From positions 57,438 through 121,437 of the forward strand of contig DGPB01000011.1 in assembly GCA_002390285.1 (NCBI GenBank): a DNA stretch of 64,000 nt, written 5' to 3'. Shown here piece by piece: positions 43,381 through 53,443 of the stretch (position 1 is its first letter; each line of letters begins with the position of its first letter). The position numbers and the translations under genes are program-made. Source of the stretch: Cellvibrionales bacterium UBA4451. GTDB lineage: Bacteria > Pseudomonadota > Gammaproteobacteria > Pseudomonadales > Porticoccaceae. The notes beneath the pieces were generated by a model. It was not told the DNA's origin, searched no databases, and saw nothing but the letters and a program-made list of their open reading frames with translations.

Positions 43381-44301
43381 TTATCGGATGGTACGTCGGA
43401 TATAACTGGCAGGGTCAACGGCGCGACCATTTTTGTAGACTTCGAAATGCACATGGGGTCCTGTGGAGCGACCACTACTACCCATCAGGCCTATAACCTC
43501 GCCTTTCTTGACGATGTCGCCTACGTTAACTAGATTCTGCTTATTGTGAGCATAACGGGTGATATAGCCTTCACCATGGTCCAACTCAACCATCTGGCCG
43601 TAGCCATTTCTGTCACCAGACAACGTCACCACACCAGAGGCCACTGCAACGATATCAGCACCATCCTTACCAGCAAAATCCACACCGTTATGCCAGGCTC
43701 TATGCCCTTTGAACGGGTCAGTTCGATGCCCAAAACTAGACGACATCCAACCTTTTTTAACGGGACGACCAGTAACAGTGCTCTGCTTTTTTAACTTGCG
43801 GTCCAGCATCAAAGACTCAAGAATTCCCAGCTGGCTTTCCCTGCTTTCCAGTTGACGTTGCAGCTGGGAGTAGAGCTTTTCTAAATCACCATGCTGATAG
43901 ACTAAAGCCCACTCTTCTTCTGGACCACCCAAGGCTGACTGCTGGCTAAAATCAAACTCGCCATCATCAAGGCTAGCCATATCTGTCAGGCGATCACCAA
44001 GAGCATCCAATCGAACAAGGCGAGCTTGCATAGCCGCTAGCTTGAGGGTTAACGCTTCCACCTTCTGGCGTGCAGTCTCTCGACCAGCCTTCAGTTCAGC
44101 TTGTTGCTGGGCCAGTTCCTGCTTCATTGACTCTATAGAGCCAAGCAGGCCGCCTTTGTCACCATTAAACTGCATCCCCAGATAAACACCACTGCAAACA
44201 GGCAATCCCAACAAACACACAGACAACAGCACTTTCGCCCAATTATTGAGCGTCAGAGACCGGGACTTGCCCTCGCGATTGCTGATAAAAATAATATTCA
44301 C
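43381..44301 (-). CDS. M23 family metallopeptidase (LytM domain)
   Basis: A 306-residue envelope protein: an N-terminal transmembrane segment (residues 21-46), a coiled coil (Gln/Glu/Leu-rich, 55-100), and a C-terminal Peptidase_M23 domain. Zinc-site residues are retained: HNGVDF (His and Asp, near 203-207) and HVHFEV. It is probably an endopeptidase or an activator acting on peptidoglycan cross-links. Position between lpxC and secA matches PA4404 of Pseudomonas. Confidence 0.88.
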   Translation of the reverse strand: MNIIFISNREGKSRSLTLNNWAKVLLSVCLLGLPVCSGVYLGMQFNGDKGGLLGSIESMKQELAQQQAELKAGRETARQKVEALTLKLAAMQARLVRLDALGDRLTDMASLDDGEFDFSQQSALGGPEEEWALVYQHGDLEKLYSQLQRQLESRESQLGILESLMLDRKLKKQSTVTGRPVKKGWMSSSFGHRTDPFKGHRAWHNGVDFAGKDGADIVAVASGVVTLSGDRNGYGQMVELDHGEGYITRYAHNKQNLVNVGDIVKKGEVIGLMGSSGRSTGPHVHFEVYKNGRAVDPASYIRRTIR

Positions 44302-44373
44302 AGGTCTATTGTTTTCTTCTACCCTAAGTTTTCTTCTATCTAGAGTTTTTTATTGCTCTATTTCTTGCTCACA

Positions 44374-45288
44374 CTATACCGTGAGCAAGGGTTTCATATA
44401 TGAGATCGGGGCCTCATCTTCATCATTTTCGAAAGTAACCACTTCCCAGGCATCTTTTTGGGAGATTAACTCCCTGAGAGACGCATTATTAAGCCCGTGC
44501 CCCGACTTGTGGCCTACAAATTCACCAATGAGGCTATTACCCAATAAGTATAAATCACCTATTGCATCAAGAATTTTATGTTTTACAAACTCGTCTTCGT
44601 AACGGAGACCATCCTCATTCAACACCTGATATTCATCAACCACGATGGCATTATCCATGCTTCCACCACGCGCCAAACCTTGTGAGCGCAGATATTCAAT
44701 TTCGTGCATAAAGCCAAACGTACGAGCACGACTGACTTCTTTTACAAATGAGGTGCTAGAAAAATCCACTTCTGCTTTCAGGGTTCGGTTATGAAAGGCA
44801 GGGTGGTCAAAATCTATTGAGAAGCTAACCTTGAACCCATCAAAGGGTTTAAAGGACGCCACCTTGTCGCCATCAGTAACTGTCACAGTGCGTTTGATGC
44901 GAATAAACTGCTTTGGCTCGTCCTGTTCTCTGATCCCCGCCGACTGCAACAAGAACACAAAGGGACCAGCACTACCGTCCATGATAGGCACTTCCGGTGC
45001 AGTAACATCAATAATAGCATTATCGATGCCAAGCCCAGCCATGGCCGACAATAAGTGTTCCACCGTGGAAACACGTACATCGCCATTCATCAGCGTCGTA
45101 GAAAGGGTCGTTTCACCAACATTTTCTGCCTTCGCATGTATTTCCACCACAGGATCTAGGTCGGTACGACGGAAGATAATACCTGTATTTACTGGCGCAG
45201 GGTGTAGGGTTAAATACACTTTTTCGCCCGTATGCAGACCAACGCCCGTGGCGCGAATTACATTATTCAGTGTACGCTGTCTTATCAC
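44374..45288 (-). CDS. lpxC: UDP-3-O-acyl-N-acetylglucosamine deacetylase LpxC
   Basis: A 304-residue zinc deacetylase, the committed step of lipid A synthesis. Zinc ligands include His78 in VEHLLSAMAGLGIDN, and His/Asp in VKHKILDAIGDLYLLG. HKSGHGLNNASLRELI near the C-terminus carries the catalytic histidine. It is full length and ends in the usual region of the dcw cluster. An inverted repeat (CTTGCTCAC/GTGAGCAAG) spans the stop codon at 44365-44388, without a T-tract. Confidence 0.96.
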   Translation of the reverse strand: MIRQRTLNNVIRATGVGLHTGEKVYLTLHPAPVNTGIIFRRTDLDPVVEIHAKAENVGETTLSTTLMNGDVRVSTVEHLLSAMAGLGIDNAIIDVTAPEVPIMDGSAGPFVFLLQSAGIREQDEPKQFIRIKRTVTVTDGDKVASFKPFDGFKVSFSIDFDHPAFHNRTLKAEVDFSSTSFVKEVSRARTFGFMHEIEYLRSQGLARGGSMDNAIVVDEYQVLNEDGLRYEDEFVKHKILDAIGDLYLLGNSLIGEFVGHKSGHGLNNASLRELISQKDAWEVVTFENDEDEAPISYMKPLLTV

Positions 45289-45391
45289 TAATCACTGCCA
45301 CCTAAAACTGAGCAAAGTCCGTCGCCCTGAACCAACTTAAAAACCAAGGGCGCAATATTAACAGAACTGCACCCACAGCTCCAAATCAAGA

Positions 45392-45444
45392 ACTGCCAAC
45401 CGCTATTTGAGGGGAAATAGCGGTGAGGGATAAATACTGGCAGT
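45392..45444. other. nested inverted repeat between ftsZ and lpxC
   Basis: An inner 10-bp perfect stem (ACCGCTATTT 45399-45408 with AAATAGCGGT 45415-45424) is enclosed by an outer 7-bp stem (ACTGCCA 45392-45398 with TGGCAGT 45438-45444). No T-tract follows on the minus strand, so it is not a standard terminator. It could be an RNA processing or attenuation structure controlling lpxC relative to ftsZ. Confidence 0.55.
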
Positions 45445-45459
45445 CCTATCCATTTTTCA

Positions 45460-46644
45460 TCAATCCGCCTGACGACGCAAAAAAGCCGGAATATCTAAGT
45501 AGTCCATATCTGGATCAGTCCTCATATCCGGTTTACGAGCCAGAGCCTCACCACCTGAAGGACCCCGACGGATGACCGTTGGCTTATCAAGGGCATCATA
45601 GTCTGTCTCCCCGCTGCTCTTACGGAGACTAGTCCTCCCAGCAACCGCCGTGTTGTCTATCACCTTAGTCGGCTGCTTCCGTTCAACGGGCTGCCCCAAC
45701 CCTGTAGCTACGACAGTTACCCGCAGCCTGTCACCCATCTCTGGATCAATCACTGTACCTACCACCACAGTTGCATTATCTGAGGAAAATGCTTCAATCG
45801 TGTCACCCACATCGGAAAATTCGCCCAGAGACAACCCGGGTCCAGCGGTGATATTTACCAAAATACCGCGAGCACCCTGTAAGTTGATATCTTCCAGCAA
45901 CGGACTGTGAATAGCTTTTTCCGCGGCTTCACGGGCCCTATCTTCACCGACAGCTTCGCCAGTACCCATCATTGCCTGGCCCATTTCGGACATCACCGTG
46001 CGCACATCAGCGAAATCCACATTGATCATTCCAGGACGAATAATCAAATCAGCAATGCCCTGAACCGCCCCGAGCAATACATCATTGGCCGCCTTAAATG
46101 CCTCCAGTAGGCTGGTCGTTTTACCCAGTACCTGCAACAACTTTTCATTGGGCACGGTAATAAGAGAATCAACCTTATCTTTGAGCTCTTTCAGCCCTTC
46201 ATCAGCAACAGCCATACGCTTGCGTCCCTCAAAGACAAAAGGACGCGTCACAACGGCTACTGTCAAAATGCCCAACTCCCTGGCCACATCAGCAACAATG
46301 GGCGCTGCACCAGTACCGGTACCACCACCCATACCAGCAGTGATAAAGACCATGTCGGCACCTTGCAGCACATCGGCAATTCGATCCCGGTCTTCCATAG
46401 CCGCCTGCCGCCCAACTTCAGGATTAGCCCCTGCTCCCAACCCTTTGGTCAGACCATTGCCTAACTGTAGGACGGTGGCATTACCCATATCCTTAAGCGC
46501 CTGAGAATCGGTATTGGCACAGATAAACTCCACGCCATGAACCGCACTTTCCATCATATGCCGAAGTGCATTACCACCACCGCCACCAACCCCGATGACT
46601 TTGATTTCCGCGCTATCCGGCACGCTATCTACTATTTGAAACAT
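45460..46644 (-). CDS. ftsZ: cell division GTPase FtsZ
   Basis: A 394-residue tubulin-like protein forming the Z ring. The GTP signature GGGTGTGAAPIVAD is at residues 107-120, with the N-terminal KVIGVGGGGGNAL and the T7 loop NVDFADVRTVMS. After a variable linker with many Arg and Gly, the conserved C-terminal peptide DYLDIPAFLRRQAD binds FtsA and ZipA. GAGGGG upstream supports ATG 46644. Confidence 0.98.
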   Translation of the reverse strand: MFQIVDSVPDSAEIKVIGVGGGGGNALRHMMESAVHGVEFICANTDSQALKDMGNATVLQLGNGLTKGLGAGANPEVGRQAAMEDRDRIADVLQGADMVFITAGMGGGTGTGAAPIVADVARELGILTVAVVTRPFVFEGRKRMAVADEGLKELKDKVDSLITVPNEKLLQVLGKTTSLLEAFKAANDVLLGAVQGIADLIIRPGMINVDFADVRTVMSEMGQAMMGTGEAVGEDRAREAAEKAIHSPLLEDINLQGARGILVNITAGPGLSLGEFSDVGDTIEAFSSDNATVVVGTVIDPEMGDRLRVTVVATGLGQPVERKQPTKVIDNTAVAGRTSLRKSSGETDYDALDKPTVIRRGPSGGEALARKPDMRTDPDMDYLDIPAFLRRQAD

Positions 46645-46688
46645 AACGACTACCCCTCGTTTTGCCTGCTTGAGTTAAAAACAAAAAT

Positions 46689-47927
46689 TTATAAATTACC
46701 CTGAAACCAGCCTTTCACCTGGCTCCAGAAACTGCTACTCGTACTTTCTCTGCGTTTTATTCGCCGAACACCCTCCTGCTGCTGCTGCATCCCATAAAGC
46801 AACAAGCCAACCCCTGTTGAATAAATTGGATTGTCGACAATATCCGTCAAACCTTTGATATTCTGTGGCGAGCCAATACGGACAGGCATATGGAATATCT
46901 CTTCCGCCAGTTCAACCACACCTTCCATCTTGGCGGTACCGCCCGTTAGCACCATCCCAGCAGCCACCAAGTCTTCAAACCCACTGCGACGCAATTCAGC
47001 CTGAATTAGTGTGAACAGCTCGTCGTAACGCGGTTCGGTGACTTCCGCCAGAGCCTGGCGCGATAAATCTCGCGGCGGACGATCACCAACACTGGGAACC
47101 TTGATGGTCTCATCTGGCCCCGCTAATTTAGCGAGGGCACAGGCATACTTTATTTTCAGATCTTCAGCATGGGCGGTTGGGGTACGCAAAGCGTGAGCAA
47201 TATCATTGGTCACCTGGTCACCCGCAATGGGAATCACGGCGGTATGGCGAATTGCGCCATCGGTAAAAATGGCAATATCTGTTGTGCCGCCGCCTATATC
47301 CACCAGACACACACCTAACTGCTTTTCATCTTCAGTGAGCACGGCATAACTGGATGCCAGCTGCTCCAAAATAATATCGTCTACCTCAAGTCCGCATCGC
47401 CGAATACATTTTTTAATATTCTGGGCTGCGTTTGCAGCACAGGTAACAAGATGCACCTTTGATTCCAACCGCACACCCGACATCCCCAGCGGTTCACGCA
47501 CACCCTCTTGGTTATCGATAATAAATTCTTGTGGTAGCACATGGAGTATTTCCTGATCAGCAGGAATCGCCACAGCACGCGCGGCATCAATTACGCGCTC
47601 AATATCCAGCGGTAGTACCTCGCGGTCACGAATGGCCACAATTCCGTGGGAATTTAGACTTCGAATATGGCTGCCTGCAATCCCGGCAAAAACAGAATGA
47701 ATATGGCAGCCCGCCATCAACTCAGCCTCTTCAATAGCTCGCTGAATAGAGTGGACGGTAGACTCAATATTGACCACGACCCCTTTCTTTAAACCGGAAG
47801 AGGGGTGCAGCCCAGTACCTATAATTTCCAAAGAGCCGTCGGGGCCTACTTGCCCAACAATCGACACTACCTTGGAAGTACCTATATCCAACCCAACAAT
47901 CAACTGCTCGTCATTGGAGTTCGCCAT
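46689..47927 (-). CDS. ftsA: cell division protein FtsA
   Basis: A 412-residue actin-like membrane tether for FtsZ. GLDIGTSKVVSIVG (phosphate 1 loop), VDIGGGTTDIAIF and GMVLTGGTAKMEG are ATPase motifs. The C-terminal amphipathic helix (SFWSQVKGWFQGNL) inserts in the membrane. It lies between ftsQ and ftsZ with short gaps. Confidence 0.97.
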   Translation of the reverse strand: MANSNDEQLIVGLDIGTSKVVSIVGQVGPDGSLEIIGTGLHPSSGLKKGVVVNIESTVHSIQRAIEEAELMAGCHIHSVFAGIAGSHIRSLNSHGIVAIRDREVLPLDIERVIDAARAVAIPADQEILHVLPQEFIIDNQEGVREPLGMSGVRLESKVHLVTCAANAAQNIKKCIRRCGLEVDDIILEQLASSYAVLTEDEKQLGVCLVDIGGGTTDIAIFTDGAIRHTAVIPIAGDQVTNDIAHALRTPTAHAEDLKIKYACALAKLAGPDETIKVPSVGDRPPRDLSRQALAEVTEPRYDELFTLIQAELRRSGFEDLVAAGMVLTGGTAKMEGVVELAEEIFHMPVRIGSPQNIKGLTDIVDNPIYSTGVGLLLYGMQQQQEGVRRIKRRESTSSSFWSQVKGWFQGNL

Positions 47928-47936
47928 TTTTCGACC

Positions 47937-48770
47937 TCATGCTTGGCCCGGAAAACCGGGCTCCACTATTAATGCTGGTATCATTTTTTGTTCTATAACG
48001 GCAGTTTTTGCTAGCCACTGCACGGCAACACCGTTGTCATAACGAATATCCACCCGTGCAATCCGCTCAACCTGTGTTTTTAATGCCAGCTCCCATACCA
48101 CCAGAAACCGACGCATTTTCTCCAGAACCTGACCGCGGCCAATGACCAACTCAAGCCCATTTTCAAGACTTAGCCACCAGGCTCCACGCACATCTCGCCT
48201 CAATGAAACAATTTTCAAATCCGAGGGTTGTAGCAGCTGTGCCACTTCTCGGTAGGCTTTCATTAACGATCGCTCGGTGTGCACTTCGCCCTGCAATAAA
48301 GGCAAATGCACCAAAATACTGTTGTCTTCAATCTCAAGCATTTCACCGCGACTATTTAAGAAACCACTGTCGCCCCAGCGAGCAATAGGCACCTCTTCAA
48401 CTACCTTGATCACCAACCCTCCCGGCCACTGGCGACTCACGACAGCCTCATCAATCCATGGATGTAGCTCAAGCTGATGACGTATCGACCCCAAGCTCAG
48501 GCTGAGAATGCCCCCATTTATCAACGGCTCTACCATCACCTGAACATCACCTTGATCAACATGGGTAAACTGTCCCTTTACAGCAATCACACCAATCGGC
48601 ACGTCAAGCTTCTGAAACAGTTGGTCACCTCCCCACAGCAACCCAACCAGAATGCTAACCAACGCCATCATGGACAGGCTCCGAGTCAACCAGCGTAGGC
48701 GCTCACGCAGCGGCAGTCGTTCACCCTGTCGCTTTGCACCTCTACACTGAAGACTGTTTTCTTTCATCAC
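47937..48770 (-). CDS. ftsQ: cell division protein FtsQ
   Basis: A 277-residue bitopic membrane protein linking the divisome to FtsL/FtsB. A basic cytoplasmic N-terminus (about 30 residues) precedes a transmembrane helix (SMMALVSILVGLLWGG), a POTRA domain (IGVIAVKGQFTHVDQGDV), and a beta domain with GGLVIKVVEEVPIARWG and RVDIRYDNGVAVQW. It starts 69 bases after ddl, in the standard order ddl-ftsQ-ftsA-ftsZ. Confidence 0.93.
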   Translation of the reverse strand: MMKENSLQCRGAKRQGERLPLRERLRWLTRSLSMMALVSILVGLLWGGDQLFQKLDVPIGVIAVKGQFTHVDQGDVQVMVEPLINGGILSLSLGSIRHQLELHPWIDEAVVSRQWPGGLVIKVVEEVPIARWGDSGFLNSRGEMLEIEDNSILVHLPLLQGEVHTERSLMKAYREVAQLLQPSDLKIVSLRRDVRGAWWLSLENGLELVIGRGQVLEKMRRFLVVWELALKTQVERIARVDIRYDNGVAVQWLAKTAVIEQKMIPALIVEPGFPGQA

Positions 48771-48839
48771 TTAACTCTCAATTTCTAACTGCTAAAACAC
48801 GCCGCTTAACTCAATAGGTCAGAACCTAACTGGTAAAAC

Positions 48840-49772
48840 CTACCGCGCAAAAGAGGTATCCAAAATCTTCAACACCAAATCGTCAAAACTATAACCTGCC
48901 TCAGCTGCAGCCATTGGCACCAAACTGTGGTCCGTCATTCCTGGAATGGTGTTCACCTCTAGCAAAAAGAAGTCACCCTCCTCATTGGCCATAACATCCA
49001 CTCTGCCCCATCCGCTGCAATTCAAACTGTTAAACGCTCGACGAGCCAAATCACGAAGATTTAATTCAGCCTCGCTATCTAGCCCACAAGGACAAAGGTA
49101 GCGAGTATCATCCGCAAGATACTTGGCGTCGTAGTCATAAAAGGCATGGTCAGTTTCCAGCTTAATGGCCGGCAGCATCTCATCACCAAGTACGGTAATG
49201 GTGTACTCCGCACCCACAATCCACTGCTCGGCAATCACGCTGCTATCCAGTTTTGCGGCGGTCTGCCATGCCTTTCGTAGTGCATCTTTGTTATCTGCCC
49301 GAGTCATCCCAAGGCTGGACCCTTCGTGGGACGGCTTCACCATCACAACACCACCAAGGGTATCCAGGGTTGCCTGCCAATCCGTATTTTCATAAAGCGA
49401 GGCAAACTTTGGCGTAGGTAGACCCACGCCTTTCCAAAACTGCTTGCTGTGTAACTTATCCATTGCCAGCGCTGAGGCAAAAACACCACTACCGGTGTAA
49501 GGCAGCCCCAGGAACTGAAGTGCGCCCTGAAGGCTTCCATCTTCGCCCCCGGGGCCATGTAACATAATGAGCGCTCTATCCAGCTGGAGTGCTGGCAACC
49601 GTTGTAATAGGTCAGCGCCCACATCTATGGGAACGGCATCCACGCCACAACGACGTAAAGCGGCTATCACCGCTTTACCTGAGAGAAGCGAAATATCGCG
49701 CTCAGCGGAGGTGCCACCATAAAGCACCCCTACTCGACCATATTTCTGTTTCATTGCATCACTAACTGCCAT
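48840..49772 (-). CDS. ddl: D-alanine--D-alanine ligase
   Basis: A 310-residue ATP-grasp enzyme making D-Ala-D-Ala for the peptidoglycan stem. GGTSAERDISLLSG opens the N-terminal domain, LHGPGGEDGSLQG forms the binding loop, and MVKPSHEGSSLGM and LLEVNTIPGMTDHS are ATP/Mg sites. It is of normal length for DdlB and sits between murC and ftsQ. Confidence 0.96.
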   Translation of the reverse strand: MAVSDAMKQKYGRVGVLYGGTSAERDISLLSGKAVIAALRRCGVDAVPIDVGADLLQRLPALQLDRALIMLHGPGGEDGSLQGALQFLGLPYTGSGVFASALAMDKLHSKQFWKGVGLPTPKFASLYENTDWQATLDTLGGVVMVKPSHEGSSLGMTRADNKDALRKAWQTAAKLDSSVIAEQWIVGAEYTITVLGDEMLPAIKLETDHAFYDYDAKYLADDTRYLCPCGLDSEAELNLRDLARRAFNSLNCSGWGRVDVMANEEGDFFLLEVNTIPGMTDHSLVPMAAAEAGYSFDDLVLKILDTSFAR

Positions 49773-49781
49773 CAGTCTTCT

Positions 49782-51203
49782 CTACACCAACTTGCTTTCG
49801 GCCAAGCTCTTTACCAGTTTGCCAACACTGCCTGCACCCTGAGTAATCACAATATCGCCCCCTTCAACAATGTCCCTAAGAACACCCCCAACCCCATCAA
49901 TGTCTTGAACATAAATTGGGTCTACCAAGCCTCGCTGCCGAATACTACGGCACAACGCCCGACTGTCCGCACCGGGTATCGCCTCTTCGCCAGCCGAATA
50001 CACGGCCAGCAGTAGCAGCACATCACAGCTCGAAAGAACCTGTACAAAATCCTCGTAGAGGTCTCGTGTCCGGGTATACCGATGAGGCTGGAACACCATA
50101 ACCAATCGCTTTTCCGGCCAACCCTCACGCACAGCTTTAATAGTCGCAGCAACTTCTCTGGGGTGATGACCATAGTCATCCACCAACATCGCCACCCCCC
50201 TACGAACCGGATATTCTCCGTATATTTCAAAACGGCGCCCAACGCCTTGAAAGCCCGTTAACCCCAACTGAATGGCGTTATCCGACACGCCCTCATCAGT
50301 GGCCACTGCAATGGCAGCGGCGGCATTTAATACGTTATGTACACCAGGAATGTTCATCTCTATGACCAGCGACTTGTGCTGATCGGGGCGATGTACAACA
50401 AAGCGGCTTTGGTGCTGCTTCATCACCACGTCATCAATCCGGAAATCGGCATCCGCTGAAAGGCCGTAGGTCAGCACTGGACGGGATACATCCGGCAGAA
50501 TCTCCCGAACTACCGGGTCGTCAATACAAAGCACAGCAAGTCCGTAGAACGGCAGGTTGTGGAGGAACTCCACAAACGTTTGCTTCAACCGGTTGAAATC
50601 AAAGTCATAGGTTTCCATATGGTCGGCATCGATATTTGTAATCACCGCCACCATAGGCTGCAAATGAAGGAAAGAGGCATCACTCTCATCGGCCTCCGCC
50701 ACAAGATAACGACTTTCCCCCAACCGAGCATTGGTGCCAGCACTCATAACCAACCCACCAATCACAAAGGTGGGATCCTTGCCACCAGCGGCCAGTATTG
50801 ATGCCAGTAAACTCGTCGTTGTGGTTTTTCCATGAGTACCCGCCACCGCAATACCATGCCGGTAACGCATCAGCTCGGCCAGCATTTCAGCCCGGCGCAC
50901 AATTGGGATACGCTGCTCACGCGCAGCAATCATCTCTGGGTTATCCATGGTCACGGCTGAAGATTTCACCACCACATGCACATTGATGATATTGGTCGCA
51001 TCATGACCTAGCTGAATGATTGCCCCCAGTTCTTGCAAGCGCCGGGTATTATTATTTTCACCCAAATCAGAGCCAGAAATTTCATAGCCCTGATTCAATA
51101 GCACTTCAGCAATACCGCACATGCCACTACCACCGATACCAATAAAGTGAATGCGGCGAATACGACGCATTTCTGGCACCTGATAAATACCTTCAGCGCT
51201 CAC
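49782..51203 (-). CDS. murC: UDP-N-acetylmuramate--L-alanine ligase MurC
   Basis: A 473-residue Mur ligase adding L-Ala to UDP-MurNAc. An N-terminal Rossmann motif FIGIGGSGMCGIAEVL, the ATP loop GTHGKTTTTSLL near residue 119, and the C-terminal DDYGHHPREV and VFQPHRYTRT are diagnostic. It overlaps murG by 11 bases. Confidence 0.97.
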   Translation of the reverse strand: MSAEGIYQVPEMRRIRRIHFIGIGGSGMCGIAEVLLNQGYEISGSDLGENNNTRRLQELGAIIQLGHDATNIINVHVVVKSSAVTMDNPEMIAAREQRIPIVRRAEMLAELMRYRHGIAVAGTHGKTTTTSLLASILAAGGKDPTFVIGGLVMSAGTNARLGESRYLVAEADESDASFLHLQPMVAVITNIDADHMETYDFDFNRLKQTFVEFLHNLPFYGLAVLCIDDPVVREILPDVSRPVLTYGLSADADFRIDDVVMKQHQSRFVVHRPDQHKSLVIEMNIPGVHNVLNAAAAIAVATDEGVSDNAIQLGLTGFQGVGRRFEIYGEYPVRRGVAMLVDDYGHHPREVAATIKAVREGWPEKRLVMVFQPHRYTRTRDLYEDFVQVLSSCDVLLLLAVYSAGEEAIPGADSRALCRSIRQRGLVDPIYVQDIDGVGGVLRDIVEGGDIVITQGAGSVGKLVKSLAESKLV

Positions 51204-52278
51204 AGCACACCTCCATGCAGATATCGGCTATCGCCTCGGCAACATCAGGCTTTGCTAACTGTCGAGCGCTCACGGCCATAGCACGTAATTTTTCTTTATC
51301 GCCCATCCACTGCTGCAACAGCATCGCCAGCTTCTCAGCGGTCAAATCCTCTTGCTGTATTAACTCTGCGGCACCCTGCTTCACCAACCACTCACCGTTG
51401 CGAGTCTGATGATCATCAATAGCGTGCGGATAGGGAATCAGCAGTGATCCCACGCCTACAGCCGCTAGCTCTGATACGGTGAGCGCACCAGCGCGACAAA
51501 TCACCATATCGGCCCAGCCGTAGGCCTCAGCCATGTCAGCAATAAAGGGGATTACATGAGCTTTTACCACCGCCGTTTGGTAAGCCTCTTCGGTGACCGC
51601 TACATGGGCTTTGCCACACTGATGCCGCACCTCTAACTGCTGGTTCCCTGGCAACAACGACAGAGCTTCTGGTATTTGTTGATTGATCACTAATGCACCC
51701 AAACTGCCACCCAGCACCAACAACCTTAGAGGGCGATCATCTTGAGCTATACGCTGCTCTGGCCCGGCTAAACGAACAATGTCGCTACGCACCGGATTGC
51801 CCGTCCACTCACCTCCAGGCAATACGCCGGGAAAGCCCTCCAGTACTCGGCTTGCTATTTTTGCCAGTAGCTTATTAGTCGTTCCAGCCACTGCATTCTG
51901 CTCGTGAATGACCAACGGCAGCCCCAACATTCTCGCCGCTAAGCCACCGGGGCCAGAAGCAAAGCCACCCAAGCCTAATACGACATCGGGGTGCTCTTGA
52001 CGAAGAAGACCAAATGCCTGCCAAAGAGCCCTAACCAAGAGGAATGGGGCTTTTAATAATTTGACCACACCCTTACCGCGCAGCCCCTCCACATCAATGT
52101 AGTTAATCGGAAACTGATTAGCTGGCACTAGCTCTGCCTCGATACCACGCCGGGTACCGAGCCAGCTCACGCTAACACCTCGCGCACGAAGTTCTTGCGC
52201 CACCGCCAAAGCGGGAAACACATGACCTCCAGTACCGCCTGCCATCACTATCACCTTGTTACATCTCCGCTCTGTCAC
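51193..52278 (-). CDS. murG: lipid II synthase MurG (GlcNAc transferase)
   Basis: A 361-residue GT28 glycosyltransferase that adds GlcNAc to lipid I on the inner face of the cytoplasmic membrane. Glycine-rich loops GGTGGHVFPALAVAQEL and LVLGGSLGALVINQ are present. HEQNAVAGTTN and CRAGALTVSELAAVG form the nucleotide-sugar site. It overlaps ftsW by 20 bases and murC by 11. Confidence 0.97.
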   Translation of the reverse strand: MTERRCNKVIVMAGGTGGHVFPALAVAQELRARGVSVSWLGTRRGIEAELVPANQFPINYIDVEGLRGKGVVKLLKAPFLLVRALWQAFGLLRQEHPDVVLGLGGFASGPGGLAARMLGLPLVIHEQNAVAGTTNKLLAKIASRVLEGFPGVLPGGEWTGNPVRSDIVRLAGPEQRIAQDDRPLRLLVLGGSLGALVINQQIPEALSLLPGNQQLEVRHQCGKAHVAVTEEAYQTAVVKAHVIPFIADMAEAYGWADMVICRAGALTVSELAAVGVGSLLIPYPHAIDDHQTRNGEWLVKQGAAELIQQEDLTAEKLAMLLQQWMGDKEKLRAMAVSARQLAKPDVAEAIADICMEVCCER

Positions 52279-53443
52279 GTCTCACCTGCTTTGCCACCGC
52301 CGGAGCATTGTCCATTTCCCGGCTAATTCGTAACACTAACGCCACCATGGCGCTGCATATCAACAAGCTGCTGCCGCCATAACTGATAAACGGCAACGTC
52401 AGCCCTTTAGTAGGTAACAACCCTGACGTGACACCGATATTGATAAAGGACTGACCTGCCAGCATCATGGCAATACCAAAACAGATATAGGCGGCAAACC
52501 AGTCCTGACGACGCAACGCCTTTTTAGCCACATGAAAAATACGAGATACCAATAAAATATAAAGCCCGATAACAACAGCAACGCCCAGCAACCCAAATTC
52601 TTCGGCATAGATAGCGAAGACAAAATCGGTATGCGCTTCCGGCAAATAGAACAGCTTTTGCACACTATTACCCAGACCCACTCCCAACCATTCGCCACGA
52701 CCAAACGCGATCAATGACTGCGTCAACTGATAACCCGTGTTGTACTGATCAGCCCAAGGGTCTAAATAAGTCACTAACCGCTGTACTCGATAAGGAGACA
52801 GCAAGGCTATTCCGGCCAAACCTGACACACCCAACACCAGCAGTGCGCTGAATTGCCACAACCGAACGCCGGCAATAAACAACATTCCTAAGACGGTGCC
52901 ACTCATTACCACAGCAGAACCAAAGTCCGGTTCCAACAGCAACAGAAAGATCATTACACTCAGCACCGCGACCGGCTTCATAAAGCCCTGCCACTGCTCT
53001 CGCATATGGCGCTGATGACGCTCCAAGTAGCCGGCCATAAAGAGAATCACGACAAACTTGGCCACCTCGGACACCTGAAGATTAATCGGACCCATTGGAA
53101 TCCAGCGCTGGCTACCGTTGACCTTGCGGCCAATACCTGGAATCAACACCGCAAGCAACATTAGCAGTGTGATCAGCATCAACGGCACGCCATAGCGGTA
53201 CCAAATTCGTGAAGGGACGCTGAGAAATACAATGGCAACCGTGAGACTCATTACCAGAAACATCAAATGCCGCTTAAGATAAAAGAATCCGTCACCGTAG
53301 CTATGTTCAGCAAAGCTGATAGAGGCCGAACTTATCATCACCAACCCAATGGTGGCTATGGCCAAAGTGGCCAGTAATAGTGAACGATCAAGGCCTTCAG
53401 CAAAACCCGAGAAGTGAGACCGCTTTAGAGATAGCGCTGTCAT
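52259..53443 (-). CDS. ftsW: SEDS glycosyltransferase FtsW
   Basis: A 394-residue polytopic membrane protein (about ten helices) that polymerises septal glycan together with FtsI. The signature GLTLPFISYGGSSLL is near residue 350. The catalytic-aspartate region is WADQYNTGYQLTQSLIAFGRG, and MGPINLQVSEVAK is a further SEDS motif. It overlaps murD by four bases and murG by 20. Confidence 0.97.
   Translation of the reverse strand: MTALSLKRSHFSGFAEGLDRSLLLATLAIATIGLVMISSASISFAEHSYGDGFFYLKRHLMFLVMSLTVAIVFLSVPSRIWYRYGVPLMLITLLMLLAVLIPGIGRKVNGSQRWIPMGPINLQVSEVAKFVVILFMAGYLERHQRHMREQWQGFMKPVAVLSVMIFLLLLEPDFGSAVVMSGTVLGMLFIAGVRLWQFSALLVLGVSGLAGIALLSPYRVQRLVTYLDPWADQYNTGYQLTQSLIAFGRGEWLGVGLGNSVQKLFYLPEAHTDFVFAIYAEEFGLLGVAVVIGLYILLVSRIFHVAKKALRRQDWFAAYICFGIAMMLAGQSFINIGVTSGLLPTKGLTLPFISYGGSSLLICSAMVALVLRISREMDNAPAVAKQVRRDRAEM

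Noticed and set aside
44365..44388. Inverted repeat across the lpxC stop codon as a terminator
   Set aside because: The 9-bp stem is good but the minus strand continues with A-rich sequence rather than T residues, so it is only noted under lpxC.
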